From the NCBI GenBank assembly GCA_900542085.1, contig UQMK01000029.1, positions 1 through 25,313 of the forward strand: 25,313 nucleotides of DNA. The letters are read 5' to 3'. Positions 9,531-17,465 of this stretch are shown piece by piece. The notes beneath the pieces were generated by a model, which did no database searches, was not told where the DNA came from, and was given only the letters and a program-made list of their open reading frames with translations. The DNA comes from an uncultured Collinsella sp. Lineage in GTDB: Bacteria; Actinomycetota; Coriobacteriia; Coriobacteriales; Coriobacteriaceae. A program made the position numbers and the translations under genes. The number at the start of each line of letters is the position of its first letter. Position 1 is the stretch's first letter.

Positions 9531-10898
9531 CTACGCCTCCTCGACGGGATCGACGGACAGGACAATCTCGCTAACACCCAGGTCGAGTGCGCGCTGAATC
9601 ACCTTTTCCGGCAGCGGAAAGCTTTCCATGACGCTCGGTTTAAACGGGCGGACCTTGCCGGCGAATAGTTCCTCATCGCCTGCCAGAATACGTACGCGGG
9701 CGGCATCGACCGGTCGGCGCACACGGAAGTTGAGTTTGGTGAGTGCCGCAGCCGTAATGCGTCCCGGAAGTGAGTAGCCTGCAATGCCGGCGGGGGAGAC
9801 CGTGAGCTGGCAGCCCGGGTCCGCAGTGCCCGCATCGGCCCCAGCACTACAGCCCAGCGCGTACGTCGCCGCAGCCGCACCGGCGCACTCGGACTCGGTC
9901 GTCACGTTGTCGGCCAGGTCGTGCACGTGCAGCACGTTGCCGCAGGCAAAGATACCCGGCACGCCCGTTTGCAGGCTCTGGTCCACCACGGCGCCGCGCG
10001 TGCGCGGGTCAAGCTCCACGCCTGCGGCAACCGAAAGTTCGTTCTCGGGAATCAATCCCACCGAAAGCAGAAGCGTGTCGCACGGAACGATGCGCTCCGT
10101 CCCGGCAATGGGCGCCAGGTGCTCGTCGACCTGGCTTACCTCGACGGCCTCCACGCGATTGTGTCCGATCACACGCGTGACGGTGGTGGACAGGTGCAGC
10201 GGAATGCCAAAGTCGTCCAGGCAGTTCTTGACGTTGCGGCGCAGGCCGTTGGCGTACGGCATGAGCTCGTACACGCCCTCGACCGAAATCCCCTCGAGTG
10301 TGCAGCGGCGCGCCATGATAAGCCCGATGTCGCCCGAGCCCAAAATGACGGCACGCGAGCCGGGCTTTAGATTTTCGATATTGATGTATCGCTGCGCCAG
10401 GCCCGCCGTAAACACGCCGGCGGGACGGCTGCCGGGGATCTTGATCTCGCTGCGCGTGCGCTCGCGGCATCCCATAGCAAGGACGACCGCGCGTCCGGTG
10501 AGCTGCAACATGCCGGCACGGCTCATGAGCGTGACGGTGTGGAGTGCGGCGTCTTCCGTGGACTCGCCCGAATCAATCCCAAGCACCATGCTGTCCAAGA
10601 ACAGCGCAATGTCGGTCGCGTGCACCTGGTCGATAAAGCGTTGCGCGTACTCGGGACCGGTGAGCTCCTGCTTAAAGTGCGAAAGGCCAAAACCGGGGTG
10701 GATGCACTGGCGCAGGATGCCGCCCAGATGCTGCTCGCGCTCCACGATGGCTACGCGCGCGCCGGCCTTATGTGCGGCAAGCGCAGCCGCCATGCCAGCA
10801 GGTCCACCGCCGATGACGACCACGTCGAAGGCCTGCGTCAATATCGACGCTACAGCTCCGGCCTCCGCGCGTCCGTCGCGCATGTCAAACGTCGCCAT
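9531..10898 (-). CDS. FAD/NAD(P)-dependent oxidoreductase, middle gene of the GlpA-like operon
   Basis: This 455-residue protein has two nucleotide-binding folds. The FAD site is VVVIGGGPAGMAAALAAHKA (residues from about 26), and the NAD(P) site is AVILGSGDIGLIMARRC (about 180-200). The segment LLLSVGLIPENELS and the later ACGN-like segment IFACGNVLHVHD are typical of the pyridine nucleotide-disulfide reductase family. A cysteine follows the FAD site in GGILRQCIHPGFG. The family partner in such operons is thought to pass electrons between the dehydrogenase and a soluble carrier. The start is ATG 10898, one base after the preceding stop, with GAAGGGGG as the ribosome site. An alternative start inside the first 20 codons (before FDVVVIGGG) cannot be excluded. 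Confidence 0.88.
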   Translation of the reverse strand: MATFDMRDGRAEAGAVASILTQAFDVVVIGGGPAGMAAALAAHKAGARVAIVEREQHLGGILRQCIHPGFGLSHFKQELTGPEYAQRFIDQVHATDIALFLDSMVLGIDSGESTEDAALHTVTLMSRAGMLQLTGRAVVLAMGCRERTRSEIKIPGSRPAGVFTAGLAQRYINIENLKPGSRAVILGSGDIGLIMARRCTLEGISVEGVYELMPYANGLRRNVKNCLDDFGIPLHLSTTVTRVIGHNRVEAVEVSQVDEHLAPIAGTERIVPCDTLLLSVGLIPENELSVAAGVELDPRTRGAVVDQSLQTGVPGIFACGNVLHVHDLADNVTTESECAGAAAATYALGCSAGADAGTADPGCQLTVSPAGIAGYSLPGRITAAALTKLNFRVRRPVDAARVRILAGDEELFAGKVRPFKPSVMESFPLPEKVIQRALDLGVSEIVLSVDPVEEA

Positions 10899-10899
10899 C

Positions 10900-12357
10900 C
10901 TAGCGCACCCCCTTCAGCGGTCCCTCAACCAACCAAGATCCGGCATCCTCCAACAGCACCTCGCTGGGGTTGCAGTCCAGCTCGCGCGCCAGGATCGCCA
11001 CCACGCGGCTCTGGCAAAAGCCACTTTGGCACCGACCCATGCCGGCTCGGCAGCGGCGCTTGACGCCCTCGACCGAAACCGCGCCCGGGCGGCGTCGGAT
11101 CGCGGCCACGATCTCGGCCTCGGGCACCGTCTCGCAGCGGCAGACGATCTGCCCCCACGCGGGATCGGACTCGATCAGCTCCTCCTTGCGCGCCAGCGGT
11201 GCGCGGTCAAAGTCGTCCGGCGCGCGGCGAATTGGGTTCCAGTCCGCCCGCTCGTGCAGATCCACGCCCGCTTCACGCATTACAAGCTCCACGCGCTCGG
11301 CAATGGCCGGCGCACTCGCCACACCCGGCGACTGAATACCCGCCGCCTGGAAAAGCCCCGGCACCACGGCCGACTGTCCAATAAAGAAGTCGTTCGTTCC
11401 CTTAATGACCGGACGCCCGCCGGCAAATGCGCGCACCACGCGGCGCGTATCCAGATCGGGCACCAGCTTGCGCGCACCGGTCAGCAGCGCGTTCACATCG
11501 CTTGCATAGGTCTGCGTGTCGCCCGGCTCGCGCATGGCAGCCGTGGCGGTGATCACGGTGTTGCCGTGCACGGTGCTCGTGACGATAACGCCCTTGGACA
11601 CCGGCGTGGGAACGGGGTAGAGCGGCAGGAGCGCGCGCGGCTCCTTGTCCAGCACCACAATGTTGCCCTGGCGCCAGACCATCTGAAACTCCTCGGCGCC
11701 CGCCATATGCGAGATGTCTGCGGCACCGTTGCCCGCGGCGTTGATCAGGTAACGGCAGCGCACATCGCCGGCGGGCGTCACCAGCGTAAAGCGCGCGGCT
11801 CCGTCATCCGAGTTGGCGACTTCAATGGCTTCCACCGGCGCGGAACGCATAAACGTCACGCCGTTGGCAACGGCGTTTTCCAGCGCGGCGATGGCCACTT
11901 CAAACGGGTCGACGTAACCGGTCGAAGGGCACCACAGCGCGCACGTCGCCTTAGCACTCGCGCGCGGCTCCAGCTCGTGGATGCGCTCGGGGCCAACGAT
12001 CGCCAGCTCGGGCACGCCGTTGGCCAGGCCATTCTGGCGCAGCTTCTCCAGGTGTGCGCGGTCTTCGTCGTTAAACCCCAGTACCATCGACCCGGTACGG
12101 CGGAACAAAAATCCCAGCTCCTGGGCCCACGTGCCATATAGCTCGCAGCCGCGGGCGTTGACCTGCGCCTTTACCGTGCCCGGAGCCGGATCGTAGCCGG
12201 CGTGCACCAGGCCGCCGTTGGCCTTCGATGCACCCAGCGCGATATCGTTGGCCGCCTCGACCACGCAAATGGACAGGTCATAGCACGCGAGCTGCCTCTC
12301 GATGGCGCATCCCGTGATGCCCGCGCCCACAATTGCGATATCAAACGTTTCCGTCAC
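10900..12357 (-). CDS. GlpA/LhgO-like FAD-dependent dehydrogenase with C-terminal [2Fe-2S] domain
   Basis: This 485-residue protein starts at GTG 12357 behind GGGAGG. The N-terminal FAD site is FDIAIVGAGITGCAIERQLA, and the body (about 1-380) is a DAO-type oxidoreductase fold with NGGLVHAGYDP. The C-terminal 80 residues are a BFD-like domain with cysteines C406, C408, C436 and C443 (CRC, then RRCRAGMGRC), suited to a [2Fe-2S] cluster. Family members oxidise glycerol-3-phosphate or 2-hydroxy acids such as 2-hydroxyglutarate. The neighbouring pyridine-nucleotide oxidoreductase and DUF1667 genes favour an anaerobic glycerol-3-phosphate dehydrogenase-like complex, but the substrate is inferred, not shown. 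It is the first gene of the operon. Confidence 0.88.
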   Translation of the reverse strand: MTETFDIAIVGAGITGCAIERQLACYDLSICVVEAANDIALGASKANGGLVHAGYDPAPGTVKAQVNARGCELYGTWAQELGFLFRRTGSMVLGFNDEDRAHLEKLRQNGLANGVPELAIVGPERIHELEPRASAKATCALWCPSTGYVDPFEVAIAALENAVANGVTFMRSAPVEAIEVANSDDGAARFTLVTPAGDVRCRYLINAAGNGAADISHMAGAEEFQMVWRQGNIVVLDKEPRALLPLYPVPTPVSKGVIVTSTVHGNTVITATAAMREPGDTQTYASDVNALLTGARKLVPDLDTRRVVRAFAGGRPVIKGTNDFFIGQSAVVPGLFQAAGIQSPGVASAPAIAERVELVMREAGVDLHERADWNPIRRAPDDFDRAPLARKEELIESDPAWGQIVCRCETVPEAEIVAAIRRRPGAVSVEGVKRRCRAGMGRCQSGFCQSRVVAILARELDCNPSEVLLEDAGSWLVEGPLKGVR

Positions 12358-12374
12358 AGTGCCTCCCAGACGAG

Positions 12375-12425
12375 TTGACAGGCCGTCAATAGGACTATCC
12401 TACGGTCCGCACACCCCCAGTGCGG
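12375..12425. promoter_or_regulatory. Cluster of three palindromes upstream of the dehydrogenase operon
   Basis: Three dyads lie directly upstream of the GTG start: TTGAC-N5-GTCAA (12375-12389), TAGGA-CTA-TCCTA (12390-12402) and CCGCAC-N7-GTGCGG (12407-12425). Their position, 18-70 bp upstream on the minus strand, fits operator sites or a 5' leader hairpin. I could not assign convincing -35 and -10 boxes. The stretch 12426-12520 shows nothing recognisable. Confidence 0.4.
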
Positions 12426-12525
12426 CGGCAATGCGGCGAACAGCCCCGCAACACCCGTCAACGGCAGGCTTGGGGAGACTCAGGACCATCGGTGACCTTG
12501 TCTGCCACCCCTGACGTCAGAGGTT

Positions 12526-13225
12526 TGTCTCGTTTTGAAACAGTAATCAGAAGAACTGGGCTCCAGATGTTACAGATTGAGACGGTTGCCAGACGGACCC
12601 TCCGTTCGTCTTGATCTGTAACAGTAAGAGGGAATAATCGGTCCTAAGTGTTACAGAGTGAGATTTAAAGTCAGGGAGAGATTCTTCTGTCTCGATCTGT
12701 AACATCTGGGGACCGTTTTGGGGTCCAGATGTTACAGATTTAGATGAACCTATCAGTCGGTTTCGAATGTCTAAATCTGTAACGGTTAGACCTGTTTTTG
12801 CCGAGTTGTTGTTACAGATTGAGATATTGAGATTGGACGTTTTCCTTTGTCCTGATCTGTAACAGATAGAAGGGTTTCTGACCCCTAGTTGTTACAGATT
12901 GAGATATTTAACGGAGGGCTCACCGTTCATCTTGATCTGTAGCAGTTAGCTGATGATTTGGGTTGTAGATGTTACAGATCGAGACAAACCTTCCGACGGA
13001 TTTTGAATGTCTCGATCTGTAACATTAAGAGGGGTTTTGGGGCCCAAGACGTTACAGATCGAGATTGAAGTCGGGGAGGGGCCCTGTGTCTCGATCTGTA
13101 ACAGCAAGATAGGAAATTTGGTCCTAGTTGTTACAGATCGAGACGTTTGCTCGGCGGCCCTCCCGTTCGTCTCGATCTGTAACACCTAGACCCGATTTTG
13201 CCGAGTATCTGTTACAGATTGAGAT
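12526..13225 (+). repeat. Tandem palindromic array, 80-bp period, eight full units
   Basis: Eight hairpin units of 52-54 nt start at 12569, 12650, 12731, 12811, 12891, 12971, 13051 and 13130, spaced 79-81 bp apart. Each runs from GTTACAGATCGAGAC-like (left arm) through about 23 variable bases to GTCTCGATCTGTAAC-like (right arm). Spacers of 26-27 bp separate units and share a loose GGG-TTTT-GGTCCTAG-like pattern. A decayed right arm (12526-12542) precedes the array, and a lone left arm (13211-13225) ends it. Over the eight 15-bp stems I count about 106 Watson-Crick pairs, 12 G-U wobbles and 2 mismatches on the plus strand. Unit 3 has a compensated change (GATTTAGA facing TCTAAATC). The array makes up most of the 968-bp gap between the divergent dehydrogenase operon and the zinc-ribbon gene. 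Its role is unknown. Confidence 0.9.
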
Positions 13226-13325
13226 GTTTGTGTCCGCGCCAGCTCCGTATCCAGCCGTAGTCCCATACAAACAAACCCCGTGGTAAACTTGACCAGACTG
13301 TAAATATTCCGAAAGGTACACCTCA

Positions 13326-13757
13326 ATGTCCAAGTACATCTCTGAGCTCATGTCGCCGCAGCTTATGGGCGTCATCTATGCCTTTGTTGGCTTTATCATC
13401 GCCCTGTATGTGCTGTCCGTCGTCTATGTGTTCATCGACGCTCGCCGCCGCGGCGCCAGCGCCTACGTGGCATGGGGCATCATCGCCCTCATCCCGTTTG
13501 TAGGCCTCATCGCCTACCTGGTCCTGCGCCCGCATTCCTACGCGGCCGACCGCGAGGAGCAGGAGCTGGACATGGCCCTGCGCGAGCGCCAGCTTGCCCA
13601 GTACGGCACCTGCCCGCAGTGCGGCGCCCCCATCGAGAAGGACTTTGTCGTCTGCCCCGTTTGCGACACCCAGGTTCGCAACGTGTGCCCCAGCTGCCAT
13701 CGCCCGCTCGACGCGCACTGGAAGGTCTGCCCCTACTGCCGAACTCGCATCCAGTAA
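13326..13757 (+). CDS. Small membrane protein with C-terminal double zinc ribbon
   Basis: This 143-residue protein starts at ATG 13326 with GAAAGG 10 bp upstream. Two hydrophobic helices (about 13-36 and 46-65, with a basic DARRRG loop between) anchor it in the membrane. An acidic/Arg-rich linker leads to a zinc-ribbon tail containing CPQCGAPI, CPVCDTQV, CPSCHRPL and CPYCRTRI, that is, four CxxC knuckles pairing into two ribbons. The fold resembles DZR/PLD-nuclease-N-like membrane proteins; no enzymatic site is visible. It lies between the palindromic array and thrS and appears to be a single transcription unit. Its function is unknown; a regulatory or scaffolding role is only a guess. Confidence 0.88.
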   Translation: MSKYISELMSPQLMGVIYAFVGFIIALYVLSVVYVFIDARRRGASAYVAWGIIALIPFVGLIAYLVLRPHSYAADREEQELDMALRERQLAQYGTCPQCGAPIEKDFVVCPVCDTQVRNVCPSCHRPLDAHWKVCPYCRTRIQ

Positions 13758-13835
13758 CGCATCCATCGCCGGGCCGGCCGCAAGCCACGCGCACCCTGCG
13801 CCCCGCCCCCACACGATGAAGCATGCGTAGAAAAT

Positions 13836-13866
13836 CGCCCGCCGTGCCATTAAGGTGCGGCGGGCG
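13836..13866 (+). terminator. Hairpin after the zinc-ribbon gene
   Basis: CGCCCGCCGTGCC (13836-13848) pairs with GGTGCGGCGGGCG (13854-13866) across a 5-nt loop, a 13-bp stem with two G-U pairs. Only CTTGT follows, so it is a weak intrinsic terminator by tail, but the stem is very stable. It sits just upstream of the thrS promoter and separates the two genes. Confidence 0.6.
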
Positions 13867-13867
13867 C

Positions 13868-13895
13868 TTGTATACCAAGGCAACCTGCCTATAAT
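13868..13895 (+). promoter_or_regulatory. Probable thrS promoter
   Basis: TTGTAT (13868-13873), a 16-bp spacer and a perfect TATAAT (13890-13895) form a plausible housekeeping promoter 70 bp upstream of the thrS start codon. Confidence 0.65.
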
Positions 13896-13938
13896 GATGC
13901 AAGTCAAAAACGCCGAGCGCATCGCACGCACTTGCATC
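13896..13938 (+). promoter_or_regulatory. Leader hairpin of thrS
   Basis: GATGCAAGT (13896-13904) and ACTTGCATC (13930-13938) form a perfect 9-bp stem enclosing a 25-nt loop near the predicted 5' end of the thrS mRNA. The leader is too short for a complete T-box, and no terminator lies between it and the start codon. It may be an autoregulatory or stabilising structure. Confidence 0.45.
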
Positions 13939-13965
13939 AGGCATTCGAGAGGAGAAAACATACCC

Positions 13966-15729
<1,764 letters not shown>

Positions 15730-15751
15730 CACAAACAATACAAGAATTAAC

Positions 15752-15786
15752 AAAGGCGATCGTCCTCGCGGGCGGTCGCCTTTTTT
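15752..15786 (+). terminator. thrS intrinsic terminator 1
   Basis: AAAGGCGATCGTCC pairs with the downstream segment ending TCGCCTTT (15752-15783, about 14 bp with two wobbles), followed by T residues to 15786. It begins 23 bp after the thrS stop. Confidence 0.85.
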
Positions 15787-15800
15787 GTTGTCTATAGAAG

Positions 15801-15828
15801 AAAAGCCGCTGGTTAGAGCGGCTTTTTT
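15801..15828 (+). terminator. thrS intrinsic terminator 2
   Basis: AAAAGCCGCT (15801-15810), the loop GGTTAG, and AGCGGCTTTT (15817-15826) with a T6 tract form a classic second terminator in tandem with the first. Together they isolate the polysaccharide region from thrS transcription. Confidence 0.85.
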
Positions 15829-15833
15829 GTTGT

Positions 15834-15969
15834 GCAAAAAGGTACAGGTTTTTGTATCTTTCGACGGGCTTCATTATACGAGCAAACTGCTCGCGTTTTC
15901 CCAGATTGCACAAAATGTGCCGCGAATGGGTGCATCTCCATACGCCTCTACAAAAACCTGTACTTTTGC
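15834..15969. repeat. Inverted-repeat-bounded intergenic element (136 bp) upstream of loaP
   Basis: The arm GGTACAGGTTTTTGTA (ending 15856, with GCAAAA-rich sequence outside) faces TACAAAAACCTGTAC (15949-15963, then TTTTGC). Together they form an inverted repeat of about 20 bp that differs by two extra bases in the left arm. The interior has two small hairpins: CGAGCA-AAC-TGCTCG (15879-15893) and GCACA-AAA-TGTGC (15908-15920). It has no coding capacity. It occupies the first half of the 324-bp thrS-loaP gap and differs in sequence from the elements at 7361 and 8803, although it has the same overall design. Confidence 0.65.
15852..15879 (+). promoter_or_regulatory. Possible promoter for loaP and the polysaccharide operon
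   Basis: TTGTAT (15852-15857), a 16-bp gap and TTATAC (15874-15879) resemble the thrS promoter layout, with the same -35 hexamer. It lies within the inverted-repeat element, about 175 bp upstream of loaP. It is the best candidate in the gap, but the -10 box is imperfect. Confidence 0.35.
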
Positions 15970-16005
15970 GACTGCGCCTAGCTGCGAGCGAGAGCCTGTT
16001 CTTAA

Positions 16006-16049
16006 CGCCCCTGCATCCGCGTGTGTCGCGGATGCAAGAAAAGGGGGCG
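16006..16049 (+). promoter_or_regulatory. Hairpin that can sequester the loaP ribosome binding site
   Basis: A perfect 10-bp stem, TGCATCCGCG (16012-16021) with CGCGGATGCA (16027-16036) around the loop TGTGT, is extended by CGCCCC (16006-16011) pairing with GGGGCG (16044-16049) across a 7-nt one-sided bulge. The outer pairing covers the AAGGGGG ribosome site of loaP, whose ATG is at 16054. This is a candidate translational control element or autoregulatory RNA target. Confidence 0.55.
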
Positions 16050-16053
16050 AGAG

Positions 16054-16644
16054 ATGGAACAGACAATGCGGCGCCAAGAGCAGCTGCCCGGTGCCTTTAG
16101 TGGCACTACTACCAACAGCCAGCACGGCCGCGTCCGCTGGTATCTGGTCCACACCCCCAATGGTAAAGAGCGCGAGACCTGCGAAAAGGTCCGCCGCATT
16201 ATCCCGCACGAGCTGATGCAGGACGCTTTTGTGATGCAAAAGGAGTTCTGGTTTAAGCGGGACGGCGCATGGTCGCTCCAAACCAAACCCATGTACAAGG
16301 AATATTTCTTCGTTGCCACGCACGATGCCGCAGCGCTCGATAGGGCTTTGGCACAACTGAGCTTTGGCTGCCGCATTGCCGGCAGTAGGGAGCGGGCGTA
16401 CATGCCCATGCCGGACGACGCACAGGACTGGTACCGCAGCGTGCTGGACGAAGACGGCGTGGTGCGTAACAGCGTTGCGCGCATAGAAGACGGCGTGCTG
16501 CACATAGAGCAGGGCCCACTTGTGGGGCAAGAGGCGCGCGTTAAAAAGATCGACCGTCATAAGCGCTGGTGCCTGGTCGACTTTGGCGAAGGCGACTCCG
16601 CATTTAGGGAGCTGCTTGCGCTGGACGTCCCCAGCAAAACGTAG
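16054..16644 (+). CDS. loaP: LoaP-type specialised NusG paralogue (antiterminator)
   Basis: This 196-residue protein has an N-terminal NGN domain (VRWYLVHTPNGKERETCEKV through YKEYFFVATHDAAALDRAL, about residues 25-110). Its C-terminal KOW domain carries GPLVGQEARVKKIDRHKRWC, a pattern I associate with LoaP rather than housekeeping NusG. LoaP proteins ride RNA polymerase and suppress termination in long biosynthetic operons, and this gene directly heads a polysaccharide operon. The start ATG 16054 (MEQTMRRQ) is chosen because AAGGGGG lies 6 bp upstream; an upstream in-frame start would run through the hairpin. RfaH is an alternative label, but no ops/JUMPstart element is visible. Confidence 0.8.
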   Translation: MEQTMRRQEQLPGAFSGTTTNSQHGRVRWYLVHTPNGKERETCEKVRRIIPHELMQDAFVMQKEFWFKRDGAWSLQTKPMYKEYFFVATHDAAALDRALAQLSFGCRIAGSRERAYMPMPDDAQDWYRSVLDEDGVVRNSVARIEDGVLHIEQGPLVGQEARVKKIDRHKRWCLVDFGEGDSAFRELLALDVPSKT

Positions 16645-16690
16645 GGGAGACGTTGCACTGGCAATTTATTTGGTTTTTGAATCCGTGGAT

Positions 16691-16714
16691 GGGGGGGTTC
16701 CTGGGGACAGGAAC
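16691..16714 (+). promoter_or_regulatory. G7 tract plus GNRA-capped hairpin in the operon leader
   Basis: A G7 run (16691-16697) leads into GTTCCTG-GGGA-CAGGAAC (16697-16714), a perfect 7-bp stem capped by a GGGA (GNRA) tetraloop. It lies between loaP and the first polysaccharide gene, where LoaP operons are known to carry an RNA recognition hairpin. The assignment is by position and shape only. Confidence 0.5.
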
Positions 16715-16761
16715 GTAAGTTTTATCGTGGCTGCTAAAGAAGTAACAGAAAGTAATACGCC

Positions 16762-16793
16762 CGTGGGGGTGCCTGCTAGAGGCATTTCCCACG
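16762..16793 (+). promoter_or_regulatory. Long hairpin in the operon leader
   Basis: An outer stem CGTGGG (16762-16767) with CCCACG (16788-16793) and an inner stem TGCCT (16770-16774) with AGGCA (16780-16784), linked by G-U pairs and a one-base bulge, enclose the 5-nt loop GCTAG. The downstream ACTATTTCC is T-poor, so it is not a good intrinsic terminator. It ends 27 bp before the first polysaccharide gene. It could be an antitermination target, an attenuator or a ribosome-access control. Confidence 0.5.
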
Positions 16794-16820
16794 ACTATTT
16801 CCTTGGTGGGGTGCTAGCCC

Positions 16821-17465
16821 GTGCCTAGGAAACCGACGGGGACCCTCTTCTACCGCATATGCAAGAGAGCATTCGACATAGCCTTCAGCGCCGGGTGCAC
16901 CGTGGTGCTGGCGATTCCCATGGCCTGCGTCTGCGCCGCGATCTGCGCGGAGTCGCCGGGCTGCCCGGTCTACACGCAGGAGCGCGTGGGCAGGGGAGGC
17001 CGGGTGATCCGCGTGCTTAAGCTCCGCAGCATGGTGGCAGACGCCAGCGACGTACACAAGTACCTTAGTCCCGAGCAGCTGCACCAGTGGGAAGTTGAGC
17101 GCAAGGTCGACGATGACCCGCGCATCACCAGGGTGGGCAGGTTCATCCGTAAGTGCTCCATCGACGAGGTGCCGCAGTTCCTCAACGTGCTCAAGGGCGA
17201 TTTGTCCGTTATCGGACCACGTCCCATCACACGTGATGAGCTGGAACAGCACTTCTCCGACGAGGAGAAGGAAGAGCTGTTGAGCGTTGCCCCGGGCATC
17301 ACGGGCCTATGGCAGGCCACTGAGCGCAACGGCGCGACCTTTGAGAGTGGCCTGCGCCAGAAGATCGAGCTCCATTACGTGCGGAACCGTTGCTTCGGAA
17401 TGGACTGGAAATGTTTTACAGGCACTTTCGGTGCCATGTTTGGAAAAAGGAGGACTGGGCGATGA
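16821..17465 (+). CDS. Undecaprenyl-phosphate sugar phosphotransferase (initiating PGT)
   Basis: This 214-residue monotopic phosphoglycosyltransferase (bacterial sugar transferase family, catalytic-domain-only form like PglC or the C-terminus of WbaP) starts at GTG 16821 after GGTGGGG. A basic patch and hydrophobic segment (residues 15-42) insert in the membrane. Conserved blocks follow: KLRSM (67-71), DPRITRVGRFIRK (99-111), the catalytic-type IDE with PQFLNVLKGDLSVIGPRP (114-134), and PGITGLWQ. It transfers a sugar-1-phosphate to undecaprenyl phosphate to begin the repeat unit; the sugar is not predictable. It is the first gene of the biosynthetic operon and overlaps the next gene by 4 bp (ATGA). 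Confidence 0.93.
   Translation: MPRKPTGTLFYRICKRAFDIAFSAGCTVVLAIPMACVCAAICAESPGCPVYTQERVGRGGRVIRVLKLRSMVADASDVHKYLSPEQLHQWEVERKVDDDPRITRVGRFIRKCSIDEVPQFLNVLKGDLSVIGPRPITRDELEQHFSDEEKEELLSVAPGITGLWQATERNGATFESGLRQKIELHYVRNRCFGMDWKCFTGTFGAMFGKRRTGR

Noticed and set aside
9784..12141. 785-codon plus-strand frame opposite the dehydrogenase operon
   Set aside because: It is a shadow of two clearly recognised minus-strand genes; the product shows no domain.
9128..12357. Classical glpACB operon
   Set aside because: The second gene is a two-nucleotide-site oxidoreductase and the third a DUF1667 protein, neither GlpB nor GlpC. Only the first is GlpA-like.
12569..13183. Integron attC sites
   Set aside because: There are no cassette ORFs between palindromes, no integrase, and no attC-type core sites.
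12526..13225. CRISPR array
   Set aside because: Repeats alternate in orientation and are inverted pairs around 23-nt and 27-nt segments. The loops resemble one another, and no cas genes are in the window.
12946..13375. Small ORFs across the palindromic array, on both strands
   Set aside because: The peptides only echo the DNA repeat, lack ribosome sites, and the 80-bp period rotates the frame at each unit.
13896..13965. T-box riboswitch upstream of thrS
   Set aside because: The leader from the TATAAT box to the start codon is only about 70 nt and has no terminator/antiterminator pair.
16645..16820. ops/JUMPstart element for RfaH
   Set aside because: No GGCGGTAG-type sequence was found, and the upstream regulator has LoaP-like KOW residues.
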